From Argentina anserina (Eukaryota; Streptophyta; Magnoliopsida; Rosales; Rosaceae), in the NCBI RefSeq assembly GCF_933775445.1, contig NW_026089470.1:248001-312000 (forward strand): a stretch of 64,000 bases of DNA, given 5' to 3'. This document shows, piece after piece, positions 24,268-39,359 of the stretch. The stretch's first letter is position 1, and the number at the start of each line of letters is the position of its first letter. The notes beneath the pieces were generated by a model. It saw nothing but the letters and a program-made list of their open reading frames with translations, was not told the DNA's origin and ran no database searches. Position numbers and translations under genes: made by a program.

Positions 24268-27200
24268 ATGCGAGTTTCTATTGAATTTGAGAGTTTTGCA
24301 AGTGTGGGAGTGTGTTTCTTTCAAATTGAGTATCTTTACATCGTTTGCGTATCTTTACTATTCCAATTGTGTATCTTTTCATTTCTCGTTTGAGTATCTT
24401 TCTGTAAGGCTTCTGATGCGAGTTTCTATTGTATTTGAGAGTTTTGCAAGTGTGGGAGTGTGTTTCTTTCAAACTGAGTATCTTTACATCGTTTGCGTAT
24501 CTTTACGATTCCAATTGTGTATCTTTTCATTTCTCATTTGAGTATCTTTCTGTAAGGCTTTCTGATGCGAGTTTCTATTGAATTTGAGAGTTTTGCAAGT
24601 GTGGGAGTGTGTTTCTTTCAAACTGAGTATCTTTACATCGTTTGCGTATCTTTACTATTCCAATTGTGTATCTTTACATCGTTTGCGTATCTTTACTATT
24701 CCAATTGTGTATCTTTTCATTTCTCGTTTGAGTATCTTTCTGTAAGGCTTCTGATGCGAGTTTCTATTGTATTTGAGAGTTTTGCAAGTGTGGGAGTGTG
24801 TTTCTTTCAAACTGAGTATCTTTACATCGTTTGCGTATCTTTACTATTCCAATTGTGTATCTTTACATCGGTTGCGTATCTTTACTATTCCAATTGTGTA
24901 TGTTTTCATTTCCCGTTTGAGTATCTTTCTGTAAGGCTTTCTGATGCGAGTTTCTATTGAATTTGAGAGTTTTGCAAGTGTGGGAGTGTGTTTCTTTCAA
25001 ACTGAGTATCTTTACATCGTTTGCGTATCTTTTCATTTCTCGTTTGAGTATCTTTCTGTAAGGCTTTCTGATGCGAGTTTCTATTGAATTTGAGAGTTTT
25101 GCAAGTGTGGGAATGTGTTTCTTTCAAACTGAGTATCTTTACATCGTTTGCGTATCTTTACTATTCTAATTATGTATCTTTACATCGTTTGCGTATCTTT
25201 ACTATTCCAATTGTGTATCTTTTCATTTCTCGTTTGAGTATCTTTCTGTAAGGCTTTCAGATGCGAGTTTCTATTGAATTTGAGAGTTTTGCAAGTGTGG
25301 GAGTGTGTTTCTTTCAAACTGAGTATCTTTACATCGTTTGCGTATCTTTACTATTCCAATTGTGTATCTTTACATCGTTTGCGTATCTTTACTATTCCAA
25401 TTGTGTATCTTTTCATTTCTCGTTTGAGTATCTTTCTGTAAGGCTTTCTGATGCAAGTTTCTATTGAATTTGAGAGTTTTGCAAGTGTGGGAGTGTGTTT
25501 CTTTCAAACTGAGTATCTTTACATCGTTTGCGTAACTTTACTATTCTAATTATATATCTTTACATCGTTTGCGTATCTTTACTATTCCAATTGTGTATCT
25601 TTTCATTTCTCGTTTGAGTATCTTTCTGTAAGGCTTTCTGATGCGAGTTTCTATTGAATTTGAGAGTTTTGCAAGTGTGGGAGTGTGTTTCTTTCAAACT
25701 GAGTATCTTTACATCGTTTGCGTAACTTTACTATTCTAATTATGTATCTTTACATCGTTTCGTATCTTTACTATTCCAATTGTGTATCTTTTCATTTCTC
25801 GTTTGAGTATCTTTCTGTAAGGCTTTCAGATGCGAGTTTCTATTGAATTTGAGAGTTTTGCAAGTGTGGGAGTGTGTTTCTTTCAAACTGAGTATCTTTA
25901 CATCGTTTGCGTATCTTTACTATTCCAATTGTGTATCTTTACATCGTTTGCGTATCTTTACTATTCCAATTGTGTATCTTTTCATTTCTCGTTTGAGTAT
26001 CTTTTTGTAAGGCTTTCTGATGCGAGTCTCTATTGAATTTGAGAGTTTTGCAAGTGTGGGAGTGTGTTTCTTTCAAACTGAGTATCTTTACATCGTTTGC
26101 GTATCTTTACTATTCCAATTGTGTATCTTTACATCGTTTGCGTATCTTTACTATTCCAATTGTGTATCTTTTCATTTCTCGTTTGAGTATCTTTCTGTAA
26201 GGCTTCTGATGCGAGTTTCTATTGTATTTGAGAGTTTTGCAAGTGTGGGAGTGTGTTTCTTTCAAACTGAGTATCTTTACATCGTTTGCGTATCTTTACT
26301 ATTCCAATTGTGTATCTTTACATCGGTTGCGTATCTTTACTATTCCAATTGTGTATGTTTTCATTTCCCGTTTGAGTATCTTTCTGTAAGGCTTTCTGAT
26401 GCGAGTTTCTATTGAATTTGAGAGTTTTGCAAGTGTGGGAGTGTGTTTCTTTCAAACTGAGTATCTTTACATCGTTTGCGTATCTTTTCATTTCTCGTTT
26501 GAGTATCTTTCTGTAAGGCTTTCTGATGCGAGTTTCTATTGAATTTGAGAGTTTTGCAAGTGTGGGAGTGTGTTTCTTTCAAATTGAGTATCTTTACATC
26601 GTTTGCGTATCTTTACTATTCCAATTGTGTATCTTTTCATTTCTCGTTTGAGTATCTTTCTGTAAGGCTTCTGATGCGAGTTTCTATTGTATTTGAGAGT
26701 TTTGCAAGTGTGGGAGTGTGTTTCTTTCAAACTGAGTATCTTTACATCGTTTGCGTATCTTTACGATTCCAATTGTGTATCTTTTCATTTCTCATTTGAG
26801 TATCTTTCTGTAAGGCTTTCTGATGCGAGTTTCTATTGTATTTGAGAGTTTTGCAAGTGTGGGAGTGTGTTTCTTTCAAACTGAGTATCTTTACATCGTT
26901 TGTGTATCTTTACTATTCCAATTGTGTATCTTTACATCGTTTGCGTATCTTTACTATTCCAATTGTGTATCTTTTCATTTCTCGTTTGAGTATCTTTCTG
27001 TAAGGCTTCTGATGCGAGTTTCTATTGTATTTGAGAGTTTTGCAAGTGTGGGAGTGTGTTTCTTTCAAACTGAGTATCTTTACATCGTTTGCGTATCTTT
27101 ACTATTCCAATTGTGTATCTTTACATCGGTTGCGTATCTTTACTATTCCAATTGTGTATGTTTTCATTTCTCGTTTGAGTATCTTTCTGTAAGGCTTTCT

Positions 27201-27329
27201 GATGCGAGTTTCTATTGAATTTGAGAGTTTTGCAAGTGTGGGAGTGTGTTTCTTTCAAACTGAGTATCTTTACATCGTTTGCGTATCTTTTCATTTCTCG
27301 TTTGAGTATCTTTCTGTAAGGCTTTCTGA

Positions 27330-28590
27330 TGCGAGTTTCTATTGAATTTGAGAGTTTTGCAAGTGTGGGAGTGTGTTTCTTTCAAATTGAGTATCTTTAC
27401 ATCGTGTGCGTATCTTTACTATTCCAATTGTGTATCTTTTCATTTCTCGTTTGAGTATCTTTTTGTAAGGCTTCTGATGCGAGTTTCTATTGTATTTGAG
27501 AGTTTTGCAAGTGTGGGAGTGTGTTTCTTTCAAACTGAGTATCTTTACATCGTTTGCGTATCTTTACGATTCCAATTGTGTATCTTTTCATTTCTCGTTT
27601 GAGTATCTTTCTGTAAGGCTTTCTGATGCGAGTTTCTATTGAATTTGAGAGTTTTGCAAGTGTGGGAGTGTGTTTCTTTCAAACTGAGTATCTTTACATC
27701 GTTTGTGTATCTTTACTATTCCAATTGTGTATCTTTACATCGTTTGCGTATCTTTACTATTCCAATTGTGTATCTTTTCATTTCTCGTTTGAGTATCTTT
27801 CTGTAAGGCTTCTGATGCGAGTTTCTATTGTATTTGAGAGTTTTGCAAGTGTGGGAGTGTGTTTCTTTCAAACTGAGTATCTTTACATCGTTTCCGTATC
27901 TTTACTATTCCAATTGTGTATCTTTACATCGTTTGCGTATCTTTACTATTCCAATTGTGTATCTTTTTATTTCTCGTTTGAGTATCTTTCTGTAAGGCTT
28001 CTGATGCGAGTTTCTATTGTATTTGAGAGTTTGCAAGTGTGGGAGTGTGTTTCTTTCAAACTGAGTATCTTTACATCGTTTGCGTATCTTTACGATTCCA
28101 ATTGTGTATCTTTTCATTTCTCATTTGAGTATCTTTCTGTAAGGCTTTCTGATGCGAGTTTCTATTGAATTTGAGAGTTTTGCAAGTGTGGGAGTGTGTT
28201 TCTTTCAAACTGAGTATCTTTACATCGTTTGTGTATCTTTACTATTCCAATTGTGTATCTTTACATCGTTTGCGTATCTTTACTATTCCAATTGTGTATC
28301 TTTACATCGTTTGCGTATCTTTACTATTCCAATTGTGTATGTTTTCATTTCTCGTTTGAGTATCTTTCTGTAAGGCTTTCTGATGCAAGTTTCTATTGAA
28401 TTTGAGAGTTTTGCAAGTGTGGGAGTGTGTTTCTTTCAAACTGAGTATCTTTACATCGTTTCCGTATGTTTACTATTCCAATTGTGTATCTTTACATCGT
28501 TTGCGTATCTTTACTATTCCAATTGTGTATCTTTTCATTTCTCGTTTGAGTATCTTTCTGTAAGGCTTTCTGATGCGAGTTTCTATTGAA
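27330..28590 (+). repeat. Higher-order repeat block, copy 1 (1750-bp offset)
   Basis: Recurs at about 29080-30340. The shared rare features are catcgtgtgcg (27400 and 29150), atctttttgtaagg (27465 and 29215), the tatctttttatttctcg monomer (27960 and 29710) and the 231-bp three-subrepeat monomer (28152 and 29902). Confidence 0.8.
28152..28382 (+). repeat. 231-bp monomer with three 41-bp subrepeats
   Basis: Three tandem 41-bp subrepeats in place of the usual one or two; the monomer is exactly 41 bp longer than the 190-bp form. Equivalent monomers lie at 29902-30132, about 58841-59070 and about 62440-62669. This stepwise change shows the subrepeat is a unit of expansion and contraction. Confidence 0.85.
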
Positions 28591-31500
28591 TTTGAGAGTT
28601 TTGCAAGTGTGGGAGTGTGTTTCTTTCAAACTGAGTATCTTTACATCGTTTGTGTATCTTTACTATTCCAATTGTGTATCTTTACATCGTTTGCGTATCT
28701 TTACTATTCCAATTGTGTATCTTTTCATTTCTCGTTTGAGTATCTTTCTGTAAGGCTTCTGATGCGAGTTTCTATTGTATTTGAGAGTTTTGCAAGTGTG
28801 GGAGTGTGTTTCTTTCAAACTGAGTATCTTTACATCGTTTGCGTATCTTTACTATTCCAATTGTGTATCTTTACATCGGTTGCGTATCTTTACTATTCCA
28901 ATTGTGTATGTTTTCATTTCCCGTTTGAGTATCTTTCTGTAAGGCTTTCTGATGCGAGTTTCTATTGTATTTGAGAGTTTTGCAAGTGTGGGAGTGTGTT
29001 TCTTTCAAACTGAGTATCTTTACATCGTTTGCGTATCTTTTCATTTCTCGTTTGAGTATCTTTCTGTAAGGCTTTCTGATGCGAGTTTCTATTGAATTTG
29101 AGAGTTTTGCAAGTGTGGGAGTGTGTTTCTTTCAAATTGAGTATCTTTACATCGTGTGCGTATCTTTACTATTCCAATTGTGTATCTTTTCATTTCTCGT
29201 TTGAGTATCTTTTTGTAAGGCTTCTGATGCGAGTTTCTATTGTATTTGAGAGTTTTGCAAGTGTGGGAGTGTGTTTCTTTCAAACTGAGTATCTTTACAT
29301 CGTTTGCGTATCTTTACGATTCCAATTGTGTATCTTTTCATTTCTCATTTGAGTATCTTTCTGTAAGGCTTTCTGATGCGAGTTTCTATTGAATTTGAGA
29401 GTTTTGCAAGTGTGGGAGTGTGTTTCTTTCAAACTGAGTATCTTTACATCGTTTGTGTATCTTTACTATTCCAATTGTGTATCTTTACATCGTTTGCGTA
29501 TCTTTACTATTCCAATTGTGTATCTTTTCATTTCTCGTTTGAGTATCTTTCTGTAAGGCTTCTGATGCGAGTTTCTATTGTATTTGAGAGTTTTGCAAGT
29601 GTGGGAGTGTGTTTCTTTCAAACTGAGTATCTTTACATCGTTTCCGTATCTTTACTATTCCAATTGTGTATCTTTACATCGTTTGCGTATCTTTACTATT
29701 CCAATTGTGTATCTTTTTATTTCTCGTTTGAGTATCTTTCTGTAAGGCTTCTGATGCGAGTTTCTATTGTATTTGAGAGTTTGCAAGTGTGGGAGTGTGT
29801 TTCTTTCAAACTGAGTATCTTTACATCGTTTGCGTATCTTTACGATTCCAATTGTGTATCTTTTCATTTCTCATTTGAGTATCTTTCTGTAAGGCTTTCT
29901 GATGCGAGTTTCTATTGAATTTGAGAGTTTTGCAAGTGTGGGAGTGTGTTTCTTTCAAACTGAGTATCTTTACATCGTTTGTGTATCTTTACTATTCCAA
30001 TTGTGTATCTTTACATCGTTTGCGTATCTTTACTATTCCAATTGTGTATCTTTACATCGTTTGCGTATCTTTACTATTCCAATTGTGTATGTTTTCATTT
30101 CTCGTTTGAGTATCTTTCTGTAAGGCTTTCTGATGCAAGTTTCTATTGAATTTGAGAGTTTTGCAAGTGTGGGAGTGTGTTTCTTTCAAACTGAGTATCT
30201 TTACATCGTTTCCGTATGTTTACTATTCCAATTGTGTATCTTTACATCGTTTGCGTATCTTTACTATTCCAATTGTGTATCTTTTCATTTCTCGTTTGAG
30301 TATCTTTCTGTAAGGCTTTCTGATGCGAGTTTCTATTGAATTTGAGAGTTTTGCAAGTGTGGGAGTGTGTTTCTTTCAAACTGAGTATCTTTACATCGTT
30401 TGCGTATCTTTACGATTCCAATTGTGTATCTTTTCATTTCTCATTTGAGTATCTTTCTGTAAGGCTTTCTGATGCGAGTTTCTATTGAATTTGAGAGTTT
30501 TGCAAGTGTGGGAATGTGTTTCTTTCAAACTGAGTATCTTTACATCGTTTGCGTATCTTTACTATTCTAATTATGTATCTTTACATCGTTTGCGTATCTT
30601 TACTATTCCAATTGTGTATCTTTTCATTTCTCGTTTGAGTATCTTTCTGTAAGGCTTTCAGATGCGAGTTTCTATTGAATTTGAGAGTTTTGCAAGTGTG
30701 GGAGTGTGTTTCTTTCAAACTGAGTATCTTTACATCGTTTGCGTATCTTTACTATTCCAATTGTGTATCTTTACATCGTTTGCGTATCTTTACTATTCCA
30801 ATTGTGTATGTTTTCATTTCTCGTTTGAGTATCTTTCTGTAAGGCTTTCTGATGCAAGTTTCTATTGAATTTGAGAGTTTTGCAAGTGTGGGAGTGTGTT
30901 TCTTTCAAACTGAGTATCTTTACATCGTTTGCGTAACTTTACTATTCTAATTATATATCTTTACATCGTTTGCGTATCTTTACTATTCCAATTGTGTATC
31001 TTTTCATTTCTCGTTTGAGTATCTTTCTGTAAGGCTTTCTGATGCAAGTTTCTATTGAATTTGAGAGTTTTGCAAGTGTGGGAGTGTGTTTCTTTCAAAC
31101 TGAGTATCTTTACATCGTTTGCGTAACTTTACTATTCTAATTATGTATCTTTACATCGTTTGCGTATCTTTACTATTCCAATTGTGTATCTTTTCATTTC
31201 TCGTTTGAGTATCTTTCTGTAAGGCTTTCAGATGCGAGTTTCTATTGAATTTGAGAGTTTTGCAAGTGTGGGAGTGTGTTTCTTTCAAACTGAGTATCTT
31301 TACATCGTTTGCGTATCTTTACTATTCCAATTGTGTATCTTTACATCGTTTGCGTATCTTTACTATTCCAATTGTGTATCTTTTCATTTCTCGTTTGAGT
31401 ATCTTTTTGTAAGGCTTTCTGATGCGAGTCTCTATTGAATTTGAGAGTTTTGCAAGTGTGGGAGTGTGTTTCTTTCAAACTGAGTATCTTTACATCGTTT

Positions 31501-32729
31501 GCGTATCTTTACTATTCCAATTGTGTATCTTTACATCGTTTGCGTATCTTTACTATTCCAATTGTGTATCTTTTCATTTCTCGTTTGAGTATCTTTCTGT
31601 AAGGCTTCTGATGCGAGTTTCTATTGTATTTGAGAGTTTTGCAAGTGTGGGAGTGTGTTTCTTTCAAACTGAGTATCTTTACATCGTTTGCGTATCTTTA
31701 CTATTCCAATTGTGTATCTTTACATCGGTTGCGTATCTTTACTATTCCAATTGTGTATGTTTTCATTTCTCGTTTGAGTATCTTTCTGTAAGGCTTCTGA
31801 TGCGAGTTTCTATTGTATTTGAGAGTTTTGCAAGTGTGGGAGTGTGTTTCTTTCAAACTGAGTATCTTTACATCGTTTGCGTATCTTTTCATTTCTCGTT
31901 TGAGTATCTTTCTGTAAGGCTTTCTGATGCGAGTTTCTATTGAATTTGAGAGTTTTGCAAGTGTGGGAGTGTGTTTCTTTCAAACTGAGTATCTTTACAT
32001 CGTTTGCGTATCTTTACTATTCCAATTGTGTATCTTTTCATTTCTCGTTTGAGTATCTTTCTGTAAGGCTTCTGATGCGAGTTTCTATTGTATTTGAGAG
32101 TTTTGCAAGTGTGGGAGTGTGTTTCTTTCAAACTGAGTATCTTTACATCGTTTGCGTATCTTTACGATTCCAATTGTGTATCTTTTCATTTCTCATTTGA
32201 GTATCTTTCTGTAAGGCTTTCTGATGCGAGTTTCTATTGAATTTGAGAGTTTTGCAAGTGTGGGAGTGTGTTTCTTTCAAACTGAGTATCTTTACATCGT
32301 TTGTGTATCTTTACTATTCCAATTGTGTATCTTTACATCGTTTGCGTATCTTTACTATTCCAATTGTGTATCTTTTCATTTCTCGTTTGAGTATCTTTCT
32401 GTAAGGCTTCTGATGCGAGTTTCTATTGTATTTGAGAGTTTTGCAAGTGTGGGAGTGTGTTTCTTTCAAACTGAGTATCTTTACATCGTTTGCGTATCTT
32501 TACTATTCCAATTGTGTATCTTTACATCGGTTGCGTATCTTTACTATTCCAATTGTGTATGTTTTCATTTCCCGTTTGAGTATCTTTCTGTAAGGCTTTC
32601 TGATGCGAGTTTCTATTGAATTTGAGAGTTTTGCAAGTGTGGGAGTGTGTTTCTTTCAAACTGAGTATCTTTACATCGTTTGCGTATCTTTTCAATTCTC
32701 GTTTGAGTATCTTTCTGTAAGGCTTTCTG

Positions 32730-33585
32730 ATGCGAGTTTCTATTGAATTTGAGAGTTTTGCAAGTGTGGGAGTGTGTTTCTTTCAAACTGAGTATCTTTA
32801 CATCGTGTGCGTATCTTTACTATTCCAATTGTGTATCTTTTCATTTCTCGTTTGAGTATCTTTTTGTAAGGCTTCTGATGCGAGTTTCTATTGTATTTGA
32901 GAGTTTTGCAAGTGTGGGAGTGTGTTTCTTTCAAACTGAGTATCTTTACATCGTTTGCGTATCTTTACGATTCCAATTGTGTATCTTTTCATTTCTCATT
33001 TGAGTATCTTTCTGTAAGGCTTTCTGATGCGAGTTTCTATTGAATTTGAGAGTTTTGCAAGTGTGGGAGTGTGTTTCTTTCAAACTGAGTATCTTTACAT
33101 CGTTTGTGTATCTTTACTATTCCAATTGTGTATCTTTACATCGTTTGCGTATCTTTACTATTCCAATTGTGTATCTTTTCATTTCTCGTTTGAGTATCTT
33201 TCTGTAAGGCTTCTGATGCGAGTTTCTATTGTATTTGAGAGTTTTGCAAGTGTGGGAGTGTGTTTCTTTCAAACTGAGTATCTTTACATCGTTTCCGTAT
33301 CTTTACTATTCCAATTGTGTATCTTTACATCGTTTGCGTATCTTTACTATTCCAATTGTGTATCTTTTTATTTCTCGTTTGAGTATCTTTCTGTAAGGCT
33401 TCTGATGCGAGTTTCTATTGTATTTGAGAGTTTGCAAGTGTGGGAGTGTGTTTCTTTCAAACTGAGTATCTTTACATCGTTTGCGTATCTTTACTATTCC
33501 AATTGTGTATCTTTACATCGTTTGCGTATCTTTACTATTCCAATTGTGTATCTTTTCATTTCTCGTTTGAGTATCTTTCTGTAAG
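32730..33585 (+). repeat. Higher-order repeat block, copy 1 (4222-bp offset)
   Basis: Matches about 36952-37807 with the same order of variants (catcgtgtgcg, tttttgtaagg, tcgtttccgtatc, tctttttatttctcg). A second overlapping duplication at +1901 links about 33730-34790 with 35631-36690. Boundaries are approximate. Confidence 0.7.
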
Positions 33586-36500
33586 GCTTCTGATGCGAGT
33601 TTCTATTGTATTTGAGAGTTTTGCAAGTGTGGGAGTGTGTTTCTTTCAAACTGAGTATCTTTACATCGTTTGCGTATCTTTACGATTCCAATTGTGTATC
33701 TTTTCATTTCTCATTTGAGTATCTTTCTGTAAGGCTTTCTGATGCGAGTTTCTATTGAATTTGAGAGTTTTGCAAGTGTGGGAGTGTGTTTCTTTCAAAC
33801 TGAGTATCTTTACATCGTTTGTGTATCTTTACTATTCCAATTGTGTATCTTTACATCGTTTGCGTATCTTTACTATTCCAATTGTGTATCTTTTCATTTC
33901 TCGTTTGAGTATCTTTCTGTAAGGCTTCTGATGCGAGTTTCTATTGTATTTGAGAGTTTTGCAAGTGTGGGAGTGTGTTTCTTTCAAACTGAGTATCTTT
34001 ACATCGTTTGCGTATCTTTACTATTCCAATTGTGTATCTTTACATCGGTTGCGTATCTTTACTATTCCAATTGTGTATGTTTTCATTTCCCGTTTGAGTA
34101 TCTTTCTGTAAGGCTTTCTGATGCGAGTTTCTATTGAATTTGAGAGTTTTGCAAGTGTGGGAGTGTGTTTCTTTCAAACTGAGTATCTTTACATCGTTTG
34201 CGTATCTTTTCATTTCTCGTTTGAGTATCTTTCTGTAAGGCTTTCTGATGCGAGTTTCTATTGAATTTGAGAGTTTTGCAAGTGTGGGAGTGTGTTTCTT
34301 TCAAATTGAGTATCTTTACATCGTTTGCGTATCTTTACTATTCCAATTGTGTATCTTTTCATTTCTCGTTTGAGTATCTTTCTGTAAGGCTTCTGATGCG
34401 AGTTTCTATTGTATTTGAGAGTTTTGCAAGTGTGGGAGTGTGTTTCTTTCAAACTGAGTATCTTTACATCGTTTGCGTATCTTTACGATTCCAATTGTGT
34501 ATCTTTTCATTTCTCATTTGAGTATCTTTCTGTAAGGCTTTCTGATGCGAGTTTCTATTGAATTTGAGAGTTTTGCAAGTGTGGGAGTGTGTTTCTTTCA
34601 AACTGAGTATCTTTACATCGTTTGTGTATCTTTACTATTCCAATTGTGTATCTTTACATCGTTTGCGTATCTTTACTATTCCAATTGTGTATCTTTTCAT
34701 TTCTCGTTTGAGTATCTTTCTGTAAGGCTTCTGATGCGAGTTTCTATTGTATTTGAGAGTTTTGCAAGTGTGGGAGTGTGTTTCTTTCAAAACTGAGTAT
34801 CTTTACATCGTTTGCGTATCTTTACTATTCCAATTGTGTATCTTTACATCGGTTGCGTATCTTTACTATTCCAATTGTGTATGTTTTCATCTCCCGTTTG
34901 AGTATCTTTCTGTAAGGCTTTCTGATGCGAGTTTCTATTGTATTTGAGAGTTTTGCAAGTGTGGGAGTGTGTTTCTTTCAAACTGAGTATCTTTACATCG
35001 TTTGCGTATCTTTACTATTCCAATTGTGTATCTTTACATCGTTTGCGTATCTTTACTATTCCAATTGTGTATCTTTTCATTTCTCGTTTGAGTATCTTTC
35101 TGTAAGGCTTCTGATGCGAGTTTCTATTGTATTTGAGAGTTTTGCAAGTGTGGGAGTGTGTTTCTTTCAAACTGAGTATCTTTACATCGTTTCCGTATCT
35201 TTACTATTCCAATTGTGTATCTTTACATCGTTTGCGTATCTTTACTATTCCAATTGTGTATCTTTTTATTTCTCGTTTGAGTATCTTTCTGTAAGGCTTC
35301 TGATGCGAGTTTCTATTGTATTATTTGAGAGTTTGCAAGTGTGGGAGTGTGTTTCTTTCAAACTGAGTATCTTTACATCGTTTGCGTATCTTTACTATTC
35401 CAATTGTGTATCTTTACATCGTTTGCGTATCTTTACTATTCCAATTGTGTATCTTTTCATTTCTCGTTTGAGTATCTTTCTGTAAGGCTTCTGATGCGAG
35501 TTTCTATTGTATTTGAGAGTTTTGCAAGTGTGGGAGTGTGTTTCTTTCAAACTGAGTATCCATTACATCGTTTGCGTATCTTTACGATTCCAATTGTGTA
35601 TCTTTTCATTTCTCATTGAGTATCTTTCTGTAAGGCTTTCTGATGCGAGTTTCTATTGAATTTGAGAGTTTTGCAAGTGTGGGAGTGTGTTTCTTTCAAA
35701 CTGAGTATCTTTACATCGTTTGTGTATCTTTACTATTCCAATTGTGTATCTTTACATCGTTTGCGTATCTTTACTATTCCAATTGTGTATCTTTTCATTT
35801 CTCGTTTGAGTATCTTTCTGTAAGGCTTCTGATGCGAGTTTCTATTGTATTTGAGAGTTTTGCAAGTGTGGGAGTGTGTTTCTTTCAAACTGAGTATCTT
35901 TACATCGTTTGCGTATCTTTACTATTCCAATTGTGTATCTTTACATCGGTGGCGTATCTTTACTATTCCAATTGTGTATGTTTTCATTTCCCGTTTGAGT
36001 ATCTTTCTGTAAGGCTTTCTGATGCGAGTTTCTATTGTATTTGAGAGTTTTGCAAGTGTGGGAGTGTGTTTCTTTCAAACTGAGTATCTTTACATCGTTT
36101 GCGTATCTTTTCATTTCTCGTTTGAGTATCTTTCTGTAAGGCTTTCTGATGCGAGTTTCTATTGAATTTGAGAGTTTTGCAAGTGTGGGAGTGTGTTTCT
36201 TTCAAACTGAGTATCTTTACATCGTTTGCGTATCTTTACTATTCCAATTGTGTATCTTTTCATTTCTCGTTTGAGTATCTTTCTGTAAGGCTTCTGATGC
36301 GAGTTTCTATTGTATTTGAGAGTTTTGCAAGTGTGGGAGTGTGTTTCTTTCAAACTGAGTATCTTTACATCGTTTGCGTATCTTTACGATTCCAATTGTG
36401 TATCTTTTCATTTCTCATTTGAGTATCTTTCTGTAAGGCTTTCTGATGCGAGTTTCTATTGAATTTGAGAGTTTTGCAAGTGTGGGAGTGTGTTTCTTTC

Positions 36501-39359
36501 AAACTGAGTATCTTTACATCGTTTGTGTATCTTTACTATTCCAATTGTGTATCTTTACATCGTTTGCGTATCTTTACTATTCCAATTGTGTATCTTTTCA
36601 TTTCTCGTTTGAGTATCTTTCTGTAAGGCTTCTGATGCGAGTTTCTATTGTATTTGAGAGTTTTGCAAGTGTGGGAGTGTGTTTCTTTCAAACTGAGTAT
36701 CTTTACATCGTTTGCGTATCTTTACTATTCCAATTGTGTATCTTTACATCGGTTGCGTATCTTTACTATTCCAATTGTGTATGTTTTCATTTCCCGTTTG
36801 AGTATCTTTCTGTAAGGCTTTCTGATGCGAGTTTCTATTGAATTTGAGAGTTTTGCAAGTGTGGGAGTGTGTTTCTTTCAAACTGAGTATCTTTACATCG
36901 TTTGCGTATCTTTTCATTTCTCGTTTGAGTATCTTTCTGTAAGGCTTTCTGATGCGAGTTTCTATTGAATTTGAGAGTTTTGCAAGTGTGGGAGTGTGTT
37001 TCTTTCAAATTGAGTATCTTTACATCGTGTGCGTATCTTTACTATTCCAATTGTGTATCTTTTCATTTCTCGTTTGAGTATCTTTTTGTAAGGCTTCTGA
37101 TGCGAGTTTCTATTGTATTTGAGAGTTTTGCAAGTGTGGGAGTGTGTTTCTTTCAAACTGAGTATCTTTACATCGTTTGCGTATCTTTACGATTCCAATT
37201 GTGTATCTTTTCATTTCTCATTTGAGTATCTTTCTGTAAGGCTTTCTGATGCGAGTTTCTATTGAATTTGAGAGTTTTGCAAGTGTGGGAGTGTGTTTCT
37301 TTCAAACTGAGTATCTTTACATCGTTTGTGTATCTTTACTATTCCAATTGTGTATCTTTACATCGTTTGCGTATCTTTACTATTCCAATTGTGTATCTTT
37401 TCATTTCTCGTTTGAGTATCTTTCTGTAAGGCTTCTGATGCGAGTTTCTATTGTATTTGAGAGTTTTGCAAGTGTGGGAGTGTGTTTCTTTCAAACTGAG
37501 TATCTTTACATCGTTTCCGTATCTTTACTATTCCAATTGTGTATCTTTACATCGTTTGCGTATCTTTACTATTCCAATTGTGTATCTTTTTATTTCTCGT
37601 TTGAGTATCTTTCTGTAAGGCTTCTGATGCGAGTTTCTATTGTATTTGAGAGTTTGCAAGTGTGGGAGTGTGTTTCTTTCAAACTGAGTATCTTTACATC
37701 GTTTGCGTATCTTTACTATTCCAATTGTGTATCTTTACATCGTTTGCGTATCTTTACTATTCCAATTGTGTATGTTTTCATTTCTCGTTTGAGTATCTTT
37801 CTGTAAGGCTTTCTGATGCAAGTTTCTATTGAATTTGAGAGTTTTGCAAGTGTGGGTGTGTGTTTCTTTCAAACTGAGTATCTTTACATCGTTTGCGTAT
37901 CTTTACTATTCCAATTGTGTATCTTTACATCGTTTGCGTATCTTTACTATTCCAATTGTGTATCTTTTCATTTCTCGTTTGAGTATCTTTCTGTAAGGCT
38001 TTCTGATGCGAGTTTCTATTGAATTTGAGAGTTTTACAAGTGTGGTACTGTGTTTCTTTCAAACTGAGTATCTTTACATCGTTTGCGTATCTTTACTATT
38101 CCAATTGTGTATCTTTACATCGTTTGCGTATCTTTACTATTCCAATTGTGTATCTTTTCATTTCTCGTTTGAGTATCTTTCTGTAAGGCTTCTGATGCGA
38201 GTTTCTATTGTATTTGAGAGTTTTGCAAGTGTGGGAGTGTGTTTCTTTCAAACTGAGTATCTTTACATCGTTTGCGTATCTTTACTATTCCAATTGTGTA
38301 TCTTTTCATTTCTCATTTGAGTATCTTTCTGTAAGGCTTTCTGATGCGAGTTTCTATTGAATTTGAGAGTTTTGCAAGTGTGGTAGTGTGTTTCTTTCAA
38401 ACTGAGTATCTTTACATAGTTTGCGTATCTTTACTATTCCAATTGTGTATCTTTACATCGTTTGCGTATCTTTACTATTCCAATTGTGTATCTTTTCATT
38501 TCTCGTTTGAGTATCTTTCTGTAAGGCTTCTGATGCGTGTCTCTATTGTATTTGAGAGTTTTGCAAGTGTGGGAGTGTGTTTCTATTGTATTTGAGAGTT
38601 TTGCAAGTGTGGGAGTGTGTTTCTTTCAAACTGAGTATCTTTACATCGTTTGCGTATCTTTACTATTCCAATTGTGTATGTTTTCATTTCTCGTTTGAGT
38701 ATCTTTCTGTAAGGCTTTCTGATGCGAGTTTCTATTGAATTTGAGAGTTTTGCAAGTGTGGTAGTGTGTTTCTTTCAAACTGAGTATCTTTACATCGTTT
38801 GCGTATCTTTACTATTCCAATTGTGTATGTTTTCATTTCTCGTTTGAGTATCTTTCTGTAAGGCTTCTGATGCGAGTTTCTATTGGATTTGAGAGTTTTG
38901 CAAGTGTGGGAGTGTGTTTCTTTCAAACTGAGTATCTTTACATCGTTTGCGTATCTTTACTATTCCAATTGTGTATCTTTTCATTTCTCGTTTGAGTATC
39001 TTTCTATAAGTCTTTCTGATGCGAGTTTCTATTGAATTTGAGAGTTTTGCAAGTGTGGGAGTGTGTTTCTTTCAAACTGAGTATCTTTACATCGTTTGCG
39101 TATCTTTACTATTCCAATTGTGTATCTTTACATCGTTTGCGTATCTTTACTATTGCAATTGTGTATCTTTTCATTTCTCGTTTGAGTATCTTTCTGTAAG
39201 GCTTTTGATGCGAGTTTCTATTGTATTTGAGAGTTTTGCAAGTGTGGGAGTGTGTTTCTTTCAAACTGAGTATCTTTACATCGTTTGCGTATCTTTACGA
39301 TTCCAATTGTGTATCTTTTCATTTCTCATTTGAGTATCTTTCTGTAAGGCTTCCTGATG